Assembly (NCBI RefSeq): GCF_050947875.1
Contig: NC_134568.1
Span: 266,683,202-266,747,201 of the forward strand
Origin: Dermacentor variabilis
Taxonomy: Eukaryota > Arthropoda > Arachnida > Ixodida > Ixodidae
DNA length: 64,000 nt
Direction of reading: 5' to 3'
Part shown: positions 27,270-40,275 of the stretch, in pieces
Layout of the letters: each line of letters begins with the position of its first letter
How positions within the stretch are numbered: the stretch's first letter is position 1
Notes under the pieces: model-generated
Told to the model about the DNA's origin: nothing
Seen by the model: only the letters and a program-made list of their open reading frames with translations
Database searches by the model: none
Program-made: the position numbers and the translations under genes

Positions 27270-27631
27270 ATTGCGAAAGCAATACCCCATGGCTGCGTCT
27301 TGGTTCGGCTGATGGTGTGGACATGGTTGCCCTTTGTCAAACTTATGGCTATACATCATCCGACATAGCGCAAGGCAGCGCGCCGACTACTGCGAGGAGC
27401 CGAGCTGTAGCCCCAGTTATCCTCCTAGCATGACGTCACACCAGCGAGCGCCCTCTCTCGGTAGCGCCGCAGCAGCGGCGCGCAAGGCTTCGCCTCCACC
27501 ATCGATGCCGCGAGCTGGGGCCCCGTCTCTCGGTCTGGCGTGACGTCACATGGTCACGTGACGCGCAGCTGTGTAAGGAGGCGCCACGACCACCGATGGG
27601 CCGAAAGTGCGAGCAGTATTGCTTTCGCAAT
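27270..27631. mobile_element. MITE-like element with 16-bp perfect TIRs
   Basis: ATTGCGAAAGCAATAC at 27270-27285 is the exact reverse complement of 27616-27631. The 362-bp interior is GC-rich, has no ORF of note and carries two TGACGTCA sites (27431-27438 and 27541-27548). No target duplication is obvious, so DNA-transposon identity is inferred only from the TIRs. Confidence 0.6.
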
Positions 27632-28697
27632 AAAAAGAGCATTCACACGACATTTTACTGACGAGCTACACTCACTGAGATTACAAACACGAAATACTTG
27701 GACAATATTACAGGTTTGCATGGCAATTGATATTATGCAAAAGTGACAAAATGCTCAAGTGAGACACAACTACGAGGCTGCACAAGTGCATTATGTGAAG
27801 GACCGTATTTTGCAACGATCATTTTACCGATTCCTATAGGCTTGGTACCTTTGTCATTAACCACCGAAGCCCGATATGTACGCTGCATAACTCCTATATA
27901 AAAACAGATGTAACATTCGTCAAAACTACCTATTAGGGCATGTAAAGCAGAGAAAATTGATAAATTGTACATCGCTGTGATGTACAAAAATAAAAATGTC
28001 GCAATAAGAATTTTGCTAAGTTCACTTAAACTGTAAACTAAGGTGTCCATTTTTGGAATGCAGGCCTTACACTGCGAACCAAACAATTCAAACGACATTG
28101 CCAACCGTTCCTTCTTTTTGCTACCCTCATGGTAGATCCGTAGCAATTTAATATAACTTAATTAAATTTAATAACAAATTAATTTAATCATTTGCGTTTC
28201 TGTATGTTCCTAGTTGCTTTTATTGTCGCCCAATTGTTTAAAATTCAGGCCGAAAGCTATTTCTAAAAATATTTGGGCCAGTATTTACAAAAAAATATAA
28301 AAAATATTTTACGATAGCAGTATCCTTATAAGGACCGGTACCAGACAATTGTAAACTTATTTTCGGCGAAGCCGACCGGCCAATGGCAAACAGCACTTGG
28401 TAACGCGAAGTTTTTTTTTAATTCAGCCCCTGTACCAGAAGATATTAACTAATGAATGAAGTGTTATTCACATTTCCAAAATAAATTTCTTTGACCCTAT
28501 GTGTGGGTATATGTATATGATAGCCTGTTGCATAGATTACATGTCATATACGTTTGTGAAATACTTTTTTCTTTCTTCGCTGTACTGTCTACTATTTCAG
28601 GTAGCACCACTGGACAAGGGGTTAGGACATCGTCCGACGTTTTGCCTCTAGTATGTGTCTCCCGCAGGAACACTGTTGCATTTTTCCTGCAAGTAAA
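27632..28697. other. Unassigned AT-rich DNA
   Basis: A minus-strand 137-codon frame (28146-27733) with a hydrophobic middle has no family I recognise and no supporting context. Nothing else is seen. Confidence 0.35.
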
Positions 28698-29686
28698 CAT
28701 GGGGCCGTATAACGTAAAACTATTCCAATATGTTTTATTCCAATCTCCTGACGTCAAATTTGCGTAACCGCCGAGGCAACATCGGGCGGTCACCCGCAGG
28801 GTTGTCTGAACAAACCAATCAAATGATCCCCTCGTTCATAGGAGGTCACTTTTGTTTGCTTGAAAAACGAATAAAATTGCCTGCACTAAGCGGCTTGTCG
28901 TATCTAATTGGCTCACAAGAGGCGAGGAGCATGCTCAAGTGGAGAGGGTTTCGACGGGGCCGAGCCTCTGCACAGAATATCGATAACCGGATGAAGACGG
29001 TGGTGCCGGCGTCTGCGATTGGTCCGCTTTCTCTTACTTAGCTTGCGGTGGCTCGTCGACAATCACGGCGGCATGCAACGAAAGCTTAAGAATGACGCTA
29101 ACACGGATCTTCAGCAAAGAAATGTTGGCATAACGAGGTCGTAAACGTGCCGAAAGTTCTCGAAAACGTTACACGGACACCAAAAAAGTTTATTACACGC
29201 AAATAAACCCGTGCTCTCCGGAAGGGGCGAGTAGCCAGTGCCGGAGCGATCGGTGGCAGCCATCTTTTATTCCTTTTTGAACGTGGCAGCCGGCGGCTAT
29301 TCAGAAGAAAATTCAGTTTTGTTCGGCATATTAATGCATCTTTAACGCGTACGCGTCACTCTGACGCGGTAAGTTTTTGCGGTTTTGTGACGTTGCGTGA
29401 GAGGCAGGTGAAGTGGGTGCAGCCCGAAAACTTTTGACCAATAGCCGAGGGCTAATGGCAAAAAGGCGTCGAATCAGAAATAACTATTTTTCTTTTGCTC
29501 GGTCAAATTATGCATACTCAGTGTGTACACGCCATATCAGATGGGGAGGCATGGCGGTTTTCGTGGCGCCGCGTGACAGACAGGTGAAGTGGGGGTGGCC
29601 CAAAAATGTTTTTGACCAATCGTGGTGGGCTGATTGCAGAATTGGAATAGAAAAGTTTGGAATAGTTTTACGTTATAGCGCCCATG
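28698..29686. mobile_element. Non-autonomous TIR element, ~990 bp
   Basis: The left end (28698-28744) and right end (29641-29686) are inverted copies. Both contain TATAACGTAAAACTATTCCA (exact) and end in TATTCCAAT, with a few differences between. Inside, a ~60-bp direct repeat occurs at about 29393-29450 and 29572-29633 (GGCAGGTGAAGTGGG and CAGGTGAAGTGGG). No transposase ORF is present, so it is a MITE-like derivative. No target duplication is clear. Confidence 0.75.
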
Positions 29687-32600
29687 CTCTACTTTGACTT
29701 CACATTTGTCCGCTTTGAACGCTTCACTAAATACAGTTTCCATAGCTCCAAAATCAGTTCCTTTACGCGAAGTTACGGTTGGGCTTAACTACTTCAAAAA
29801 GGTTAGCAATTCTGCCCATATATCAATAAACTTTACAATAATTGGGAACTGCGCTGCTAAATCTCACTATAAGATTTAGGTATTTGTTTTGTTTTGCATG
29901 TAACACTTGATCTAAATTAGGTTAGTCGTTGCCCAGGGAGTGCATTCGGCGTATTACTTGACAAATATGAGTTGACCCTTTACCAAAGCTAGCTCTTAAA
30001 TTACCTTAGTGCAGCCGATTCTTCTAAAGTTTCCCTCAGTCTTTTTATTTGTTTCATGGTATCTACTCTTGTTTCATTGGTGCGGAAAAGCTATATGCAG
30101 CTGTTTTCACAAAAGAATCAAGCTCCCGAGTTTTGACTATATATACAGTGGTTGTTACCACGAAAAGTCGGCAGCTCGTCAATATTCCGGTTTATTCTGG
30201 TTGCGTGGGTCGAATGGCATCATCGTATACTTGCTCTGACGAAACACAGGCTACGATGAGCAGTCTGGCAGTGAATTTTTCTGGCTTTTCAGGTCTGCGA
30301 CTGTGGGTTGCGCACAAACACCGTGATGGCCTGATGACTTGGTTTCGTTGAACTCGTCGCGTTAAGGCACATGCGAAACCACAGCGCATTAGACATAAAA
30401 CATTCCATTTAGACATAAAAAAATGAAAGCGCTCGGTTGAAGGCATATGCCAACCAAAAACTTGCAACACGGAGGAAGTAGCACAGCTATCAGGATTGCT
30501 TCACAACCGATAAAGCGGTGGCTATTTAGAGCGATCAAGGAAGAGCAGCGGAGACTTGCTCCCATTCACATTCCCGAGCACGGCGTCAACCTCTATTTGC
30601 ACAAAGCTCTTGGTTCCGAGCAGTGCGTCGACTGATGTTGCGCCCTCAGTATTCCATCACTGGTAACGATAGTTTACGTTTACACAAGCAGCCGCTCATA
30701 CAAACGCGTTAGGCTTCGAGGGAACGGGTGTTTTATGTGTGGATATGGCCTACATTTCGTCCCTGAGAAAGTTCATGAATGAGTAGTCATATCTGCATAA
30801 TGTATTCAGTCATATACAGCCAGCAAACATAATGCTACCAATGCAGGCGGCACGTTGACAAAGGCCTTTCTACCATGTCCACCTTGTCAAGACTTGCTTC
30901 GTGGTAGTCTCACATCTACTGTGAGAAACAAACGTGATCTCCACTTATGTGAAAGAAGAAAAACGAAAGCTAGAACGCTGTTTAAACACAGTGGTTTCCA
31001 GCCTTGGAGCCGTCGATAGAGAAAAATACTAAACAAGTTTGCTTCGACTCGAAACATCAAGTAGTCTTGCCATTTGTTGCGCGTGTTGGTAAACTGACTT
31101 AGAAAGCATATTTAGCGCATATTTAGAAATCTAAGTTAAGATTTGGATGAGGTGGCGCCACTGTGCATGGGTTAAATAGGTGTGTTTCCTGAAAATCAAG
31201 TTGTTGAAGTTAGCGCATTGTGTCTAAACTTCTGTCCTTGTTTGCTGGCGCTAAATATGCTTTTTATAAAGTAGTGTTTTTATAACACTTATTACGCGCT
31301 TATTGATCATTCCTTCTAATTTCAGAAACCGTGGTTTCCCGAACGTTTCATCGAAATATAGAAACGTAGCGCTTTTACGCCAGCCTACGAATATCTGTAA
31401 ATGTCGTTCAACCACAAAATGCAGCAAAAACCAAGAACTTTGAGATATACATACTTTTTTCGCCCACCCATGCAACTTTCAACATGAACTGTTCGCCGAA
31501 AATAATGCTTAGAGGTGGCAAGCCCAGTGAGCCGAAATAAAGTAAAACAGCGCGACTAAACGGAAGCATCGCAGAAATGACTGTTTCGCAAGCTTTCCAA
31601 GTTTCCTTGTGGTTCCAGGCCACGAACATAAAGGAAACGAGACAGTAAAGGCGTAGACACGCTGCAACAACAACGAAAAAAAAAAACAGGGGAAAAGAGG
31701 GGAAAAAGAAAGAGAAAGAAAAGCAAGAAGAGGGGAAAAAACTTAAAATGCAATGGTGTGGCACAACGTGGGTTCTTTTATTGGCCTTGTATTTGGGTCC
31801 GCTGCACTGTTTCCCTTCTTCCTCGGCGCCGGACCGGCACATACGGGAAAGCGCGCTTCCTGCCTCTCGTGGCCATGGCTCCTAGTTTTTATGGGAAACT
31901 GTTGCTCCCCGAACGCTGCGCGCTCACGTCGTCCTCGCCGAAGAAGGAGAGCCCCCTTCCGAGGGATAGATACAGGACCGCGAGGGAAAAGAGCGCGACT
32001 GTGGGGCCCAGCTTGAATCGGGCTGCAGCCGAGGCGCCGAAGGAAGTAAAGAAAACGGGGGTGGCGGTACCCACGGGGCGAGCGCTCCTTTTGTCCGATT
32101 TCTGCCCCGCACGCTTCCTCTGTCTTTGTGTGCGTTCGCGCGCGAGCCGATGTCTATTTCCAGAGCCAAGGGAGGAAAGGCCGAGTCGGACGGGGCGCGG
32201 AGAGGTGAGAGGGCGGTCAGCAGCTCCCCGAAAACACCCGCGGCCAGGAAGGGAAATATCGAGGCAACAGCGTCGGTGAAACAGAACGGGGAAGTCGCGG
32301 AAAGACGGCGCGGGTCTTAAAGCGGCGGGAACGCAGCAAACCGAAGGCACACCGCCGGTTACGCGGACGCGCGGAGCGAAGCAAAAGAAAGAAAAAAGTG
32401 AACGGCCCCCAAAAGACGCCAGAGCAGAACGTGAGCCAGCCTAAGCCAGCCGAGCAATAAGCGCCACCTGTGAACACGGTATTAAGTTTTTTCGGCGAGG
32501 GGCGCAGCACGCAAGGGTGCGACGGGCCGTCGCCGTGGTGCACTCCTCTCTGCCGGCTATGGCCGCGGGGCGCCGGCGAAGCATTTCCCCGGGGACATTT

Positions 32601-35600
32601 CCGTGAATGACGTCCGCCGGCAGCGGCTTCCGGAGTTATTGGAGACATGAAGTCAGAGAGGCCGCTTCAAAATCGCTCCGGGCGCCTTTTGCAGGGCGGC
32701 GATCGCGCGCTGTGTTTACTTCCCGCCTTATTAGCTGCCCGGGGCACAACAGTCGCCGACAGAGCACGCCGCGCGGACAAGGAGCGCGCGACAGGAAGAA
32801 ATGCAGCAGTGGGGAAGAAGGCGGGAGGGGGAGGACCCGGGCCGAACAGCGCGCACCGCTGGGCGAAGCCTCGCTGAGCACCGCGGTCATCCCTCACGTT
32901 TATAGTGCGCGAAGGCGAAACAGGTTAAAGTTGTAAAGATAGGGAAATCGTAAACGAGGAAAGTGTGCCGGCAGTAACAATTTAAGCGGTCGGGAAGGGA
33001 ACGGGCGCTCAGGGGCAACTGGGGAACAGGGAAGGCGCAAAAATAAAGCCACGCAGAGATAAGAAACGCGTTTGGGCAAAAAACAAAACGAAGCGAGGGA
33101 GCACACTAGTGCCAAGGGTGCGCAAAAGGGAAGGCGCCGCGGGAGGAAATGGGCTTTCTTTTTTTTTTTTTCTCCCGCCTTCTTCCTTTTAATATTCGCC
33201 TTGCAGTGCGAGAGTACTCACACACGCCCGCTCTTTTCCTCGGCTTCTTCGCGTTTTGTTATCACCAAGGTGGCGAGGTACACTCCAAGTGCACCGCGAC
33301 CCGAAATTACTGGTCATTCCTTTATTTTTTTTTTTGCTTCTATATTTTTATTTTTACTCCAATAGCAAAAGAAATATTATCTGTGGATCCCAGTACCTCT
33401 GAAAGCAGCACCAAAGAACAAATAAATACAAGTTTTCACTTCCACTTCAATTCCTGCTCCCAGTGTCCGAACTTTTTGCTCTTTATTAAAGTAAGCTTAC
33501 AAGACATTCTACTTTCTATATGTATTTTCGTCACGGCAGTTGGAGCTCACATGTTCGCGCCAATCATTTCAACTGAAAGCGTTAATTTGTAGAGAAAATT
33601 ACTGCCTCGCATCACTAGAAGTGCATCATCTGGGGCGAAGTGCCTACTACAGAATCGTTTAAAATATTTCAGAAACTGCCGGACTTGCGTCGATATGGCC
33701 TTTGTATGTTTCTAGCAGTTCAGTTCAGGAACACGACCGCATAGCACATATGTCGTTTAGGTTTCGCAATCGCTTTCGTTAATTTTGTGTTTCCTATTCA
33801 AATAGTAAATTAAGAATTAGTGCAGCGTTTAGTTGAGACAGTGTAACAAGTTTGTAATACAAATCTGTTTTCAAAAGACGCTACTTTTATCACTGAAAAA
33901 ACGGTGCACGAAAGGACTGCGAATTAGGTGTTTTCACGACAATAATCGGTGGCGTAGACATCAGGTTGCCACGCATAACCAAAGGAGCCGGTACAGCGGC
34001 TCGCACAGCTGAAGAACAAGCCGTAAGTGATGTCATCTGGTGCTGTAAGTAGAAATATTCTGAACTGATGGCACAGGTTGGCCAAGATCCAAAACCCTGT
34101 CCGGCTCCTCTATAAGGGCTGCGTTTTAAGACCTGATGTAAATCCCGAGATGAAGGAATGAGCGTACGGAGATGAGGTACACAAAAGATACATTCACGAC
34201 AGTGCACTTACCTATCCCCTTGTACAGCCTACAGTTAAATGCAGGCAAGTATGCTGTTAAAAATGACGATGTTAAAGAAATGAAGCTGTAGGTGGTGACG
34301 CAAAAAATGATAAGAAAGAACAGAAAAAAAGACGTTCGACATAATCAATTACACACTCGAGCCACCGTTCAATACAACCAAAGCAGGATGAAATTAGCTT
34401 TACTGCAGTTGCACAAAAAAAGATGGAGAAATAAATGAAGCCATAAAAGTAAACGGAATAAAAACGACAAGTAAATGAATGAACAAGCAAACGAAACGGC
34501 GTAATGGCTTTGGAGATAATGAAATGTACAGTCGTACAGAGCTTTTTTGCTGCCCTTCGGGAAAAGAGGGGCGCTTCCATCGCCGACAGTTGTCGGGACT
34601 GTCGTAAGAGGCGCGTGCCTGTTGTGGTGCTGTGATGTTGTGATTATCTGTCCTTGTGATAATAGTCTATCATACGCGACCCGCTATAAAGTACAACGTT
34701 GTGACACGAATAGACTTCAGTTGATAGTAGCGCTCCATTTTTCGTCTCTTCTATGCTTTCCCTTCAATTGTTGCGCTAAAAGCTATGCCTCAGCGTTGTT
34801 AGAGACATCTCCGGACAATCGCGAACGGGAGCTAATTAATAACGAAGGAGGCGGGCTACTGAGCATAAGGTACTACGAATGAAAAGCCTTCCGGGTTCAG
34901 CCCCTGCTACCGACGACTTATTCCGAGACGATCTGCAATGCCAGCTACCCCGTAGCCAAGCCGTGTATTTTGGCGCACGATGGACGTCGTAAGTTATTGG
35001 TTGCCTCAGAAATCTTGGCAGGTTATGTTGCGCATGGAAACCAGAGTATCCCCGCTTTCCCTCGTGGAAGTGTCATGCTGTTTTTATCCGACTTAAAATT
35101 TAGGGCCGCGATTTTTGTAGTAGCGATGCTTTCCACTTTATTCTATGCCATTGTGATCCTCCACCGTTCTTGGCCGGCTGATCCCATTGATAACTCGCGG
35201 GCGGAGCGTCGCTCTAACGTATCACTGACCACGCGCGAAAATCGTGACTAGCAATAGCAACGGAAACGGAATCACAACAAATTCGCCGCCCAATACATTG
35301 TTTTTTTTCCCGGTGCGTGTTATATCCACCTCATTGTTATTGGTCACAGCTGTAGAAATTGTAATGGGCAGGAGAAAGCTATATGTGGGGTTGCCAGTTT
35401 ACGTCAGCCCGCGCCGACAAGTATGTTACGGAGAACGTTCTTGAAAGGAATTTGCGCCCGCTGTCCACCTTAACAGATCTTTTTTCCAATAACTTCAATT
35501 CTCACCGTTCAGTGTGTGGGACAACCTTGTCGATTGTCAAACAACACAGCTAGTCGAAGCTCTATATGTTAAGATATGCGTGGTGTGCGATGGAAATCCG

Positions 35601-36289
35601 ACATTATTCGGTCCGTCTGATTAGTTTAATCAATGCATTAGAAGATCGATGACAATATGTCTTCGTCAGCGACGGCTCCTGGTAGTATGGGTAGCGGCCA
35701 CTCCTTCCATCCATTACAGTAGTTGAAGTTAGTCTCCTGCCACCAAGTGTGTATACGTATAGGAAGCCCCAGACGAAGTCTCTGGCGATCTTTACACACA
35801 CATGCTGCGAAGCAAGCAGGCGAATACCACTCATGTTCAACTTCCAGATCAGTTATCTGACCAGAATTTTAAAGTTAAATGAACAATCTCCCGGCAGTGA
35901 GACAAAGGGCAGAGCGCCGGATTATGAGAAAACAAGGAGGGGGCGAGATAGATTTCACTCTAAAGCTGCAGTATAAGAGGACTAACTCCCCGATTTGCTG
36001 ATACGGGAACAAACTGGGCAGTATTCTGTGCGGGACTATCTGTATTCACATCGTTGTCAAGACTTTCGAGAAACATCAACCGCATTAATTGAAACCGGCA
36101 TCCACAGGGCTTTTGAAGTCTTCACTATGAAGCAGGGCACGACGCCGCTGTTTCTATTGCAGAGATTTGCTGAGTTTTACTTTTTTGCCCATGCAGTTGA
36201 CACAGCAAGCCTTATCCCAATTTTTCGCCATTTGCTCGTCTGGTTGAGTTTCAGCCTTTCCTGTCCTTGCTCTCTCTCTCTCTTTCTCT
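29687..36289. other. Unassigned DNA; CpG-rich block at ~31800-33150
   Basis: No gene or mobile element is recognised across this long stretch. The CpG-rich block has overlapping arginine/alanine-rich frames on both strands (up to 173 codons), which I take as composition artefacts. A tract of mixed A and G lies at about 31675-31745. Confidence 0.35.
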
Positions 36290-36294
36290 TGCCA

Positions 36295-37215
36295 TCACAT
36301 TCAACAGATGCGTCATTGGTGCTCCGGAAGCTAGAGATTGCACTGAACAGCCTACGTCGACGGTGTGCTGTGGGCCCTGATGTCATCAGCAATTAGTTGC
36401 TCGTAAACATGCCTAACTAATGAAAGCACGAGCTTCTCCACTACGTCAATATGACTACTCCTGGCTGGGCTATTTGCTTCGCATTGTACTGAAACGATTA
36501 AAGAGTGCGAAATGAAGATGTGGACCGAGCTATAAACAAGTAAAAGGAGAAGTACTCGTCCTGTGTACATGTTCCACCTCAGCCTTCGTCTTCATTTCGT
36601 GCTCATTAATCTCTTAAACTGAATAACATCTGGTACCTGGAAAATGTTTTACAAATGTGGCTTGTGGCGTAAGTATAGTGCTAGTTCTGAAGCTCGGAAC
36701 ATGGCGCAGCGAAATTAATTCGTTCTGCCCGGTATCGTTGACATTATGCGTGGCAAACTGTATTTTTTTTTACAGGTGAACCTGTTACATCGAACACAAG
36801 CTGAAACTCCCATCGTGCGTGACTGGTTTTCGGCAGCGTTTGTGTACGCAAGACATCGTTTTGCGTCTACTGAATTTGCGTTGAGTACAACAATCAGTAT
36901 GACCGGCGGGCACTTGCAGTCTTCAAGGATACTTCTAGAGAATATCGTAACGTGATCCAGGTAGCTATTTCAACCCAGTGAGAGCCATGGACGTAACAAG
37001 CATGCTTTACGCTGTAGGCACCGTTCGAACCCGACTATAGAATATCCTGACCGAGAAGCGAAGCATTTCCAGTAGAATGCCGCAGGAGAGTGTTACATCC
37101 CCTTGACTCTTCAACAGCACCCTGGCGAGTCTTCAACGGTTGCTAGGCTGTCGAATGTCAGTAAAGGTATCGTTCTACACGAATGATACTATATTATCTG
37201 TACCATTATATAACC
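36295..37215 (+). pseudogene. LINE reverse transcriptase remnant, broken
   Basis: 36320-36397 reads RKLEIALNSLRRRCAVGPDV, a decayed 'LE.AL.....SAPGPDGI' block from the start of the reverse transcriptase. 37070-37200 reads RMPQESVTSP, a stop, LFNSTLASLQRLLGCRMSVK and VSFYTNDT, matching 'GVPQGSVVSP.LFN.ALA.L' and the catalytic 'YADD' box with A to T and D to N changes. The middle is interrupted by an inverted-repeat insertion at about 36480-36635 and by stops. It is inactive. Confidence 0.7.
36490..36635. repeat. Imperfect inverted repeat inside the LINE remnant
   Basis: GTGCGAAATGAAGATG on the left pairs with CGTCTTCATTTCGTGCTC on the right; arms of ~30-35 bp with gaps surround a ~55-bp middle. 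It looks like a small fold-back insertion, in the same general class as those at 675, 10931 and 13686. Confidence 0.5.
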
Positions 37216-39714
37216 GTTGTATGCGCGGATTGCTATAATGCTGCTTCCTGAATTCTGTCCGGTTGGGCTACCTCGGCTGGACAGCTAAGTTTAATCGATG
37301 GTTGCAGAGGGTGCCGCTATTACTGCTACACTTGATAAACCAGAGAGACGTCGTGTCCAGCACGGTTGCCCTTACAGACTTGAAGTGCGCACTCCACCTG
37401 TGATCCCATCCACTTCGTCTGTCATCCCGTAGGCAAACAGAGTTTCCCTTTAGAGAAACTGATTCAATCGCACGAGAAACGCTGTCAAGCCCCCCGAAAG
37501 TGATAGTACCGAAAGCCCAACTCATGAAGGAATCTATTTTCTTTTTAAATTTTCGGAAGTTTTAAAGGACGCCGCATGAGCCCATCGTATTCAAGAGGCT
37601 TTATACGATTTTATGACTTGAAACAGGCGCCACAAGCGTAACAATCTCAGGCGTTGAGTGCCATACTGAGGCTGCCTGTTGCAACGTCACCACCACCATT
37701 TTGCGAAAACTGGAAGTTCAGGAAACTGGCGCTGGCGCTTCGTAAAGCGAAGGCGTTTAGAATACGGGTCCTTTGCTTAGAGGGGCCTAAAATCAGAAAA
37801 CACGTCACGATAAAGACAATGTGCAGTTTTCAGTGGTTACTGTGGCTCTGAAATGATATGCTGCGACAGCAGTCTCTAATCGACTACCCCCAACGCCCCC
37901 AACGTTGTGAAGAACGCTTGCAATCTTGTGCAGTCTCCCTGAACTGTATATAATGATGACAAAAACAACGGCGACGGTAAGATGGTGAACACAAAGACAC
38001 GATGAAAATGACGACGACATGAAGACGACGACAGCAAGTATGCCGCGTTGCCAGCAGAAAGGACGAAGCAAACAACGCTTCGAGCTCCGCACGACTGCTG
38101 GTGCAGAAAAGTTGTTCGTGCCCTGTCACCTCTGCACCTGTGAGCAGTTGGTATACAATTAGGGTTTCAAAAAATGTAATTAGTATTTTTTTTCTTCATA
38201 CAGGCATTTTTGCTGTGCAATGCTCTGTACTTGCATGCTATTTTTCTTTTTTGTGGCTGTAATATGCGTAATGCATGTGTGCATGTGTGTGTCGGTACTC
38301 TATAAAGTTTTCACTTCGTACAGCTTATTCAGAAATATACTGAGCGTGGAAAGGGCTATAAGAGCTCAAGGCATGTGTCAGCGTGTCATGTTTAGTTATC
38401 ATTACTTAGTTTTTATTTGGAAAAACAAAATAACTCCGCCGAGACAAGGTGCGCTTATATTTCCAGAAAGTTTTAATGACAACATTAAATTCCCTATGGA
38501 AACAGTGCATTGTTCACCTGAAACAAACCTGGAGTGGTGCTAAGAGCGTGCCAGGTACGATATATGAGCGATTCGAGCAACTGATTTCGAAATGGCGTAT
38601 TCAGCAGTTTCGAATTTTGCTACAGCCCGAATGGTTTACTGCTGCTTGAACTTCTTTATTTGACCACTCAGTAAGCTTATATAGAGAGTATTGAAACATT
38701 AAGTTAAACCAGTTCATTCCCGTCGGCCCGTGCGAAACAGCCATGCATATGCTACATAACTGCTTCATAATAATCGCTAGCTAAACAGACTGCCTTACGC
38801 ATTTGACGCACCCGCCAAGCGAAGGGAAGGAAAGAAGGGAGTGTTTCCTCGTATTGAGGAAGACCGAAATTATTTCTGTCAACAGCCGGTGCGCAGGCAA
38901 TGTGCACTGCATGTGCTGAGACGCCGAAAGGAGAAGACGCCGCCCGTGGCACCACTTTCTTCCGCTGGAGAATGTTTACTGAGAGGCAACGTCGGGCGGG
39001 AGAGCATCTGCAGGCAAACAGCTGGGACCGTTTCCGCACGCAGTAAGAGGAACAGTGAGGCTCAAATGGGGCACTCGTGGCGACAGAGGTTCCTTTAGTG
39101 CGCTCAGGTTAAAACGCGAGCAGAATTTACGGTCCGTCGACACCAACGGTGAGCGGCGAAAAACACGCCAGCGTTACGCACGCTGTGCGAGACGACAGAA
39201 ACAAAGCGAAAGAAAGAGGTGGAGTTTGCGCGTAAACGAACGTCAGCCGCGGCATCGTCGCGAGCGGTAGCGGAACGTTGCTGCCGATGCCGTAAATTCG
39301 GGGGCCAGGTTTAATTACCGGCCATCGCTTACGAAGCGGCATACGGCTTCCCGCAGCTTCACAGAGGGGGGGGGGGGGGAGGAGCCTGGGGACCACGCGT
39401 CGCGGAGGTGAAGAGACTGGCGCGAAGCAAGGTCGTCGTGCGCGCGAAGGGGGCGGCAACTATCCGGCACTTACCACGGCCTGATTTATGCGATCTTCTC
39501 GCAAGCGCGTGCTGGCGCTTTTATGGCGATCCAGCTTTTGTTTTACGTTACCGATCGACGATGTGCTCGAGCCGCCCCTCCTCTCCTTTCTTTCTCATGG
39601 ACCACAATACGTGCACACTATGAAAAACGGCACCGCCGGTAAGGGCCAATAAATGCGAACTCTTGGTTACAATGAGCGTGCTGTTTTACTGCATGCCGCA
39701 GAAGACGCGCACTT
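37216..39714. other. Unassigned DNA; CpG-rich block at ~39000-39560
   Basis: Nothing is recognised. A G run lies at 39366-39379. The CpG-rich block contains GGTTTAATTACCGG near 39308, a homeodomain-like core in GC-rich context. Confidence 0.35.
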
Positions 39715-40275
39715 AAAGGGCAACTCCGGCGATTTTTCGATGTCCACTGATATTAATAAAATCTTGAATATGCGTTCTCTTTTACACTCTGATTATCTGT
39801 GCCAAACAATATGGCTGCAAGCCATTTAGTTTTCCTCAAAATGAATTTTGAATATTGGTTGCGTTCCCGACTCATGACTTTTCTCTGGCCACCTTGTGTT
39901 TGTGACGTCAGAGACTACACCGCCATTGTCGCTGAAATAGTCGCTGTCTAGTTCGGAAAATCTGTAAAAGCTCCCTGCGTCCTCAGGAGACATCATCAGT
40001 TTCGCTTCTTAGGCGTTGGCGTCACGTGTACTGCGTGTTTAGTACGCGTTCTGCGTGTTGACATTATGGTTGTGTAGGATCTGACGTCATCGAATGATCG
40101 TGACATCACACGAAGCAGCTACCTGTTTCGGTTTCGGCATCTCGTTTATTGCTTATTTAAAATTATTGATCCATTTCTAAGCAAATTCAACCACCCTACC
40201 GGGGACAGGACTGTCAATGCCATTTGAAAATGACGATATCCTAATACGGTTAAAAAAACGGGGGAGTTGACCTTG
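39715..40275. mobile_element. MITE-like element, ~560 bp
   Basis: AAAGGGCAACTCCGGCGATT at the left end is mirrored by GGGGGAGTTGACCTT at the right end (12 of 13 outer positions pair, then looser pairing). Two TGACGTCA sites lie inside (39903-39910, 40082-40089). No ORF. The weak inner TIR match keeps confidence moderate. Confidence 0.45.

Noticed and set aside
27733..28146. 137-codon minus-strand frame as a membrane protein gene
   Set aside because: A hydrophobic stretch alone is weak evidence; no family match, no neighbouring coding signal.
31758..32648. Frames of up to 173 codons in the CpG-rich block
   Set aside because: Same pattern: overlapping frames on both strands, no motifs.
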